Source: Flavobacteriaceae bacterium UBA980 (GTDB taxonomy: Bacteria > Bacteroidota > Bacteroidia > Flavobacteriales > Flavobacteriaceae). From it: a stretch of DNA of 29,105 nt. Each line of letters begins with the position of its first letter. Position 1 is the stretch's first letter. The translations under genes were made by a program, and so were the position numbers. Location: assembly GCA_002292265.1 (NCBI GenBank), contig DBBQ01000060.1, positions 1-29,105 of the forward strand. The letters run 5' to 3'. Below are positions 25,039 through 29,105 of the stretch, one piece after another. The notes beneath the pieces were generated by a model. That model was not told the DNA's origin. It saw only the letters and a list, made by a program, of their open reading frames with translations, and ran no database searches.

Positions 25039-25994
25039 TCGTTGGGGGTTTGTTCTTTGAAGGTATAGCGTTTTGTATTGCGTTTGCTTCTCAAGATAAT
25101 TTCGCCTAAAAAACCTGCGATAAAAAATTGACTTCCAAGAAGCATTAAAGTCAAGGCGATGTAAAATTCGGGACGGTTTGTGATCAATCTAGCTTGCGTG
25201 TCAAAGTAGAGTTTGTTCATCCCTAGATAAACGGTAAAGAGAAAACCTGCAAGAAGCATAAAACTTCCCCACAAACCAAAAAAATGCATGGGGCGTTTCC
25301 CGAATTTATTGAGAAACCACAAGGTGATTAAATCCAAAAAGCCTTTAAAAAAACGATCTACCCCAAATTTTGTTGTACCGTATTTTCGGGCTTGGTGTTG
25401 GACAATTTGTTCTCCGATTTTTGAAAAACCTTGCTGTGCAGCCAGTACAGGAATGTATCGGTGCATTTCCCCGTGGACATCAATGGCTTTTACAACTTCA
25501 CTTTTATAGGCTTTGATCCCGCAGTTGAAATCGTGTAATCGAATCCCTGATACCCTACGAGCCGCCCAGTTAAAGAGTTTGGAAGGAAGGTTTTTAAATA
25601 AAATAGAATCGTAACGTTTCTTTTTCCATCCAGAAATTAAATCATAACCTTCTTTGAGTTGGTCAATCATTTGCGGGATTTCTTCAGGAGAATCTTGAAG
25701 GTCAGCATCTAAGGTGACTACATAGGTTCCTTTTGCTGCTTCAAAACCCGCGTGAAGAGCTTGGGATTTACCATAGTTCTTCGCAAAACAAATCCCTTTA
25801 ATGTGTCGTTGTTTTGTGCTGAGTTGTTTGATAATTTCCCAAGAACCATCTGTACTGCCGTCGTCTATAAATAAGATTTCGTATCGATAAGGGAGTTTTT
25901 CAAAGGTTTTAAAAATCCAATCCGTTAGAGGGATTAAAGATTTCTCCTCGTTTAAAAGAGGGATCACAATAGAAAGATCTACAGGGTTTTGCAT
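25035..25994 (-). CDS. Family 2 glycosyltransferase, DPM1/GtrB/ArnC-like, with two C-terminal membrane helices
   Basis: The product has 319 residues. The GT-A fold starts with LSIVIPLLNEEKSL, nucleotide-binding FIDDGSTDGS (43-51), GICFAKNYGKSQALHAGF and the metal-binding LDADLQD (95-101). The active-site loop QARKYGTTKFG (201-211) is the conserved K/R-x-x-G-x-S/T region. Two membrane spans follow (about 237-257 and 276-300). This arrangement is typical of enzymes that transfer a sugar from a nucleotide sugar to undecaprenyl or polyprenyl phosphate at the inner face of the cytoplasmic membrane. The sugar is unknown. It sits between a DUF4199 membrane protein (24-nt gap) and the phosphohexomutase (4-nt overlap), suggesting an envelope glycan or lipid pathway. 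Confidence 0.92.
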   Translation of the reverse strand: MQNPVDLSIVIPLLNEEKSLIPLTDWIFKTFEKLPYRYEILFIDDGSTDGSWEIIKQLSTKQRHIKGICFAKNYGKSQALHAGFEAAKGTYVVTLDADLQDSPEEIPQMIDQLKEGYDLISGWKKKRYDSILFKNLPSKLFNWAARRVSGIRLHDFNCGIKAYKSEVVKAIDVHGEMHRYIPVLAAQQGFSKIGEQIVQHQARKYGTTKFGVDRFFKGFLDLITLWFLNKFGKRPMHFFGLWGSFMLLAGFLFTVYLGMNKLYFDTQARLITNRPEFYIALTLMLLGSQFFIAGFLGEIILRSKRNTKRYTFKEQTPNE

Positions 25995-26018
25995 AGGTGC
26001 AAAACTACGAAATTTGGC

Positions 26019-26543
26019 TTACTCAGGCCGCGATTTTTTGACGATCAATCCTCCGATCAAAGAGACAATAAAACCAAAAAACAAGGCAAAGATGATTTGA
26101 ATGGCGGTGAGAATCGATGGACTTGACATTTTTTCTTGCATCGAACGGGCGGTGTCTAATGCGTCCTGTGGCATTTCAGGGTTTTGTATCCGTAGGTTTT
26201 CCATGTTCAATTCCAACGACTTTTTTAAGGTATCAGGATCTAAAAAATTCATTAAAATTTGGGTATAAACAACTCCTACGAGCGCCGAAACTAGGGCAAC
26301 ACCCATACCAATTTTTAAGGCTTCGCCAAGAGAAAGAAAGCCTTCATTGGACTTTTTGAAGTAGATAAACGCATAGAGTAAGACTCCTATCATGATAACT
26401 AAAGAAACGATTCCAGCGGTAGAATCGTTTTTGTAGTGCATATCCAAGAAATAGAGCATAAGCTGAAAAACGACTGAGATTCCACCGAGTAAAAGACCGA
26501 AGTTTATTATTGTAGATTTTATAGAGGGGGTTTGAGTATCCAT
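26019..26543 (-). CDS. DUF4199-type integral membrane protein
   Basis: The product has 174 residues with four predicted membrane helices (about 13-33, 43-62, 77-97, 141-165). Between helices 3 and 4 is a polar, Met-rich helical segment (DPDTLKKSLELNMENLRIQNPEMPQDALDTARSMQEKM). The pattern LSLGEALKIGMGVALVSALVGVVYTQI and the C-terminal GFIVSLIGGLIVKK match DUF4199 proteins of Bacteroidota as I know them; their function is undetermined. They are regularly found directly before a family 2 glycosyltransferase, as here, so a helper role in the membrane step of glycan or lipid synthesis is possible but unproven. It is the first gene of the four-gene run down to the ABC exporter and is divergent from rpmE2 with 97 bp between. 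Confidence 0.8.
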   Translation of the reverse strand: MDTQTPSIKSTIINFGLLLGGISVVFQLMLYFLDMHYKNDSTAGIVSLVIMIGVLLYAFIYFKKSNEGFLSLGEALKIGMGVALVSALVGVVYTQILMNFLDPDTLKKSLELNMENLRIQNPEMPQDALDTARSMQEKMSSPSILTAIQIIFALFFGFIVSLIGGLIVKKSRPE

Positions 26544-26615
26544 TTGAATGCGTGTTTAAAATCATTTTCAAGATAAAAAAAAATGCCTTGGGAGACTCAA
26601 TTTAAAAAATAAAAT

Positions 26616-26623
26616 TAAATTTG
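26616..26623 (+). promoter_or_regulatory. Promoter -7 element for the L31 gene
   Basis: TAAATTTG exactly matches TAnnTTTG and ends 17 nt before the ATG, so the leader should be about 10-12 nt. A TTG at 26588-26590 lies 25 nt upstream, longer than the usual 17-21-nt spacing, so the -33 element is uncertain. Confidence 0.5.
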
Positions 26624-26640
26624 CACTCAATTTACTAGAT

Positions 26641-26892
26641 ATGAAAGCAGACATACATCCAGATAATTATCGCTTAGTCGCCTTTAAAGACATGTCAAAC
26701 GAAGACGTTTTTATCACAAAATCAACGGTAAATGCGAAGGAAACTCTAGAAGTAGACAGTGTGGAGTACCCACTAGTGAAACTTGAAATTTCAAGAACAT
26801 CACACCCATTTTACACAGGGAAATCCAAATTGGTAGATACTGCAGGTCGTATTGATAAATTCAAAAACAAATACGCTAAGTTTAAAAAGTAA
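26641..26892 (+). CDS. rpmE2: 50S ribosomal protein L31 type B
   Basis: The product has 83 residues, starting MKADIHPDNYRLVAFKDMSN, with STVNAKETLEVDSVEYPLVKLEISRTSHPFYTGKSKLVDTAGRIDKFKNKYAKF: the L31 core S-x-x-HPF-Y-T-G-x-x-x-x-x-D-x-x-G-R-I-x-K-F. The four zinc-binding cysteines of type A L31 are absent, which defines the zinc-independent type B. It is a component of the large subunit near the central protuberance that contacts the small subunit. It is monocistronic, with its own -7 element and a strong terminator. Type B is the common form in Flavobacteriia, so nothing need be inferred about zinc limitation unless a second L31 gene exists. Confidence 0.96.
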   Translation: MKADIHPDNYRLVAFKDMSNEDVFITKSTVNAKETLEVDSVEYPLVKLEISRTSHPFYTGKSKLVDTAGRIDKFKNKYAKFKK

Positions 26893-26915
26893 GTATTGTT
26901 TTAACCATCTAATAG

Positions 26916-26942
26916 AAAGCCGCTCATTGAGCGGCTTTTTTT
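26916..26942 (+). terminator. Rho-independent terminator after rpmE2
   Basis: A 10-bp stem (26916-26925 with 26929-26938, loop ATT; core GCCGCTC/GAGCGGC) runs into a T tract (26936-26942). On the minus strand it has only a short T run but lies directly past the stop of the substrate-binding protein gene, so it may also stop that convergent transcript. Confidence 0.88.
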
Positions 26943-28548
26943 ATAGTTTCTTAACATTTTTCAACACCAAAAGATTGATGGGGTTAATTTCCATCCCTTT
27001 GATATTTTTTTGGACAAACCGAATGACTTGGTCGTAGTACAGCGGGACTACTGGAGATTCGGATAGGGCTAGGGAGTCCATAGCTTTGTATTTTTCAATT
27101 CGCAAACTGTCAGAAACTAGACTTAAAGCGTCTCGATACATCCGATCGAAAGTGGGATTTTTGTAGTGGGTATAGTTAGGCCCATTAGGTGAAAAGTTAA
27201 AACTGTTAAAGAGCGAAAGGTAATTTTCTGCATCGGGATAATCTGCGATCCAACTGGCACGAAAAAGTTCCAATTTTCCAGAGGATTTGGCTTGGCGTAG
27301 CGTGGCAGTGGGCATGACTTCAATCTGAATTTCGATTCCGATTTTTTGAAGTTCCCGTTGTAAGTATTCACAAAGGTCGAGGTAATTTGAGTCGGTAGCC
27401 AAGCTAAGTGTGGGAGTTTCCCCCATTTCTTTTTTATATTCTTCTACCCAGATTCGGGCTTGTTCGGGATCGTATTCGAACTCCTCAGAACTTGTACCTG
27501 GAAGGCCTTTGGGGATCATTCCTTTTTTGGCAGGATAGCCCACATTATTGCGAAGGTAGGCTATCATCAGCTTGCGGTCAAAACCAATATTGATGGCTTG
27601 GCGTATTTTTTTGGATTGTAGGGCGGGGTTGTCGCTGTCCAAATAGATTCCGATGTATTCTGTATTCAGATAGGGACCTTTCAGCATGTTTAAACGCTCT
27701 TTGTATTTGTTTTGTAAGGTTCCAGTTGGGGTCAGGAGTTCGTCTTTATAGGATGCATCTAGCGAATTGATAAAATCTAATTTTCCTTGCAAGAACAACA
27801 TAAACTCACTTTGAATATCCGAAATAAACTGAATGGCGATGGCATCCAAATAGGGGAGTTTGTTTCCATTTTCGTCTTTTTCAAAATAATTGGGGTTTTT
27901 GCGTAGCACCAATTTTACATTTTCATCCCAACGTTTAAAGCTAAAGGGTCCTGTGCCTATGGGGTGGGAACGAAAATTAGCACCGTAGTGATTTGCAACT
28001 TCATTAGGAACAACGGCGCAGTAGCGCATGGTTAACAAACCCAAAAAAGCGGGAAAGGGATTTTTTAAATGAATGGTAAATACATCTTCTGCCGGAGCTT
28101 CATAGCGTTCTACTTGCTGGAGTACCCAACTCCCCGGCGAGGCCAGCTCGGCGTCTTTCAATCGGTCAAAGCTGTACACAAAATCTGCAGCAACGACCTT
28201 TCTTGTTTGCGAAGCTCCAAATAGAGGGGAAGGGTGAAAGTAAACATCCTTTCTCAGCTGGAACGTGTATCTAAGTCCATCTGGACTAATGCTCCAAGAA
28301 TGGGCTATTTCGGGCTGGATACCCAGATTTTGATCCAGTTGTACCAATCCATTAAAAAGTTGGTTGATGGGCCAAATGTTTTGTGGATTTCTCGAAAAAG
28401 CTGGATCTAAAGAGGTAACGTTTCGGTACTCGTTGTACCGGAACACCTTACGGCTATCTTTTGTGTTTTCGGAGCGGCATTGATTGAGTAACAAAAAAAG
28501 TACGAAGATGAATCCGAACCGAGAAACAACCGAAAGCCACTTTACCAT
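26941..28548 (-). CDS. Peptide/oligopeptide-binding lipoprotein (SBP_bac_5 family)
   Basis: The product has 535 residues with a type II signal peptide (FIFVLFLLLNQC, lipidation at Cys24). The family 5 solute-binding pattern is clear: YNEYRNVTSLDPAFSRN, INQLFNGLVQLDQ, PEIAHSWSISPDGLRYTFQLRKDVYFHP, VVAADFVYSFDRLKD, HPIGTGPFSFKRWDEN, LRKNPNYFE, KKIRQAINIGFDRKLMI, GMIPKGLPG, YDPEQARIWVEE, and the C-terminal SPVVPLYYDQVIRFVQKNIKGMEINPINLLVLKNVKK. Such proteins capture peptides for ABC importers; in Bacteroidota a lipoprotein is inserted in a membrane leaflet. No permease or ATPase genes are adjacent, so the partner lies elsewhere or the protein has another role. It is divergent from mtaB with 49 bp between the starts. 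Confidence 0.92.
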   Translation of the reverse strand: MVKWLSVVSRFGFIFVLFLLLNQCRSENTKDSRKVFRYNEYRNVTSLDPAFSRNPQNIWPINQLFNGLVQLDQNLGIQPEIAHSWSISPDGLRYTFQLRKDVYFHPSPLFGASQTRKVVAADFVYSFDRLKDAELASPGSWVLQQVERYEAPAEDVFTIHLKNPFPAFLGLLTMRYCAVVPNEVANHYGANFRSHPIGTGPFSFKRWDENVKLVLRKNPNYFEKDENGNKLPYLDAIAIQFISDIQSEFMLFLQGKLDFINSLDASYKDELLTPTGTLQNKYKERLNMLKGPYLNTEYIGIYLDSDNPALQSKKIRQAINIGFDRKLMIAYLRNNVGYPAKKGMIPKGLPGTSSEEFEYDPEQARIWVEEYKKEMGETPTLSLATDSNYLDLCEYLQRELQKIGIEIQIEVMPTATLRQAKSSGKLELFRASWIADYPDAENYLSLFNSFNFSPNGPNYTHYKNPTFDRMYRDALSLVSDSLRIEKYKAMDSLALSESPVVPLYYDQVIRFVQKNIKGMEINPINLLVLKNVKKL

Positions 28549-28562
28549 GAATATTTTGTTGA

Positions 28563-28570
28563 TATATTTG
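28563..28570 (+). promoter_or_regulatory. Possible promoter -7 element for mtaB
   Basis: TATATTTG matches TAnnTTTG and lies 27 nt before the mtaB ATG, in the 49-bp gap to the divergent lipoprotein gene. No convincing TTG -33 element is seen at 17-21 nt upstream. Confidence 0.4.
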
Positions 28571-28597
28571 CATCGAATTTACAGCTTTAAAACGGTT

Positions 28598-29105
28598 ATG
28601 GAAAACATTCTTTACACCCCCAAAGCAAAAGCACTGGAACTACCGCGGGTGGCATTTCACACCCTAGGCTGTAAGTTAAACTTTTCCGAAACAGCAACCA
28701 TCGCTCGTGATTTTAATCCAAAACAATACCAACGCGTGGACTTTGACAGTCCTGCAGAGGTGTACGTCATCAACACCTGCTCTGTTACTGAAAATGCTGA
28801 CAAACGCCTCAAAGGTTTGGTAAAAAAAGTTTTAAAACAAAATCCGAAAGGCTTTGTGGCCGTCATTGGTTGTTATGCGCAGCTTCAACCTGAAGAAATC
28901 GCTTCTTTAGAAGGAGTCGATTTGGTTCTTGGAGCTACTGAAAAATTTAAATTGAATGATTACCTCCACGATCTTACCAAAAAGGAACAGGGGGAGATAT
29001 ATTCCTGTGAAATTGAAGCGGCTAATTTTTATGAGAGTAGTTATTCTCTTAGTGACAGAACTCGAGCTTTTTTAAAAGTTCAAGATGGTTGTGATTATAA
29101 ATGTA
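28598..29105 (+). CDS. mtaB: tRNA N6-threonylcarbamoyladenosine(37) methylthiotransferase MtaB (3' end outside window)
   Basis: This frame has no stop before the right edge; 169 complete codons are visible. It begins MENILYTPKAK, then FHTLGCKLNFSET (Cys25), VINTCSVTENADKR (Cys61) and AVIGCYAQLQPEEI (Cys92): the three cysteines of the N-terminal methylthiotransferase domain that bind the second [4Fe-4S] cluster. The radical SAM domain starts at FLKVQDGCDYKC (Cys165, Cys169), where the window ends. GCKLN and NTCSVT are typical of MtaB rather than MiaB (GCQMN, NTCxxR) or RimO. The enzyme converts t6A37 to ms2t6A37 in tRNAs using AdoMet and an Fe-S cluster as sulfur source. It is cytosolic. I am confident of family; the MtaB assignment rests on the N-terminal motifs alone. 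Confidence 0.9.
   Translation, partial: MENILYTPKAKALELPRVAFHTLGCKLNFSETATIARDFNPKQYQRVDFDSPAEVYVINTCSVTENADKRLKGLVKKVLKQNPKGFVAVIGCYAQLQPEEIASLEGVDLVLGATEKFKLNDYLHDLTKKEQGEIYSCEIEAANFYESSYSLSDRTRAFLKVQDGCDYKC

Noticed and set aside
26588..26590. TTG as the -33 element for the L31 promoter
   Set aside because: It lies 25 nt from the -7 element, longer than the usual spacing in Bacteroidota, so it is not claimed.

Overview
The window looks like a chromosomal segment from a member of the Bacteroidota, most likely the family Flavobacteriaceae; I cannot name a genus. The signs are a giant SprB-like adhesin with a type IX secretion (T9SS) type B sorting domain paired with a PorP/SprF partner, promoter -7 elements of the Bacteroidota form TAnnTTTG, an absence of obvious Shine-Dalgarno sequences, a full-length PurL, and a sigma/anti-sigma/sensor cassette of the Bacteroidota kind. 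I see no transposase, prophage, CRISPR array, tRNA or rRNA.

Layout. Positions 1-8620 (+): the 3' part of a giant repetitive surface protein, cut by the left edge of the window, followed with a 1-nt overlap by a PorP/SprF-family outer-membrane protein. Positions 8617-10809 (-): a signal-peptide-bearing M28 peptidase followed by two small, very AT-rich, overlapping lipoproteins, the first clearly of the YwqK/MORN kind. Positions 10841-15000 (-): a fatty-acid module with a long-chain acyl-CoA ligase, a MarR repressor and a VLCAD-like acyl-CoA dehydrogenase; a 26-bp palindrome lies just upstream of marR, and hairpin terminators follow both the ligase gene and the dehydrogenase gene. Positions 15044-20008 (-): purL and an RsmB/NOL1-type rRNA methyltransferase. 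Positions 20048-21459 (-): ECF sigma factor, single-span putative anti-sigma factor and secreted sensor-like protein, tightly packed. Positions 21509-26543 (-): DUF4199 membrane protein, family 2 glycosyltransferase, phosphohexomutase and MsbA-like ABC exporter, an envelope or glycan operon with overlapping start and stop codons. Positions 26641-26892 (+): type B ribosomal protein L31 with its own terminator. Positions 26941-28548 (-): an orphan peptide-binding lipoprotein, divergent from mtaB (28598 to the right edge, +, partial).

How the genes work together. The left end is a secreted adhesin and its secretion or anchoring partner. The fatty-acid genes probably form a MarR-controlled beta-oxidation unit; the hydratase/dehydrogenase and thiolase genes that I would expect between marR and the dehydrogenase gene are absent. 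The sigma cassette looks like a self-contained envelope-stress circuit next to the envelope operon. Most of the rest is housekeeping.

The least ordinary items are: the nested insertion modules, the protein-conserved but DNA-diverged tandem duplication and the Ser/Thr-rich loops in the adhesin; the MarR palindrome with a probably leaderless marR transcript; the sigma gene whose only usable start codon is TTG; the duplicated PKGYFDxLE motif in the anti-sigma protein; the M28 peptidase with Asp in place of the first metal-ligand His; and the AT-rich lipoprotein pair. No stretch of more than about 110 bases lacks a gene.
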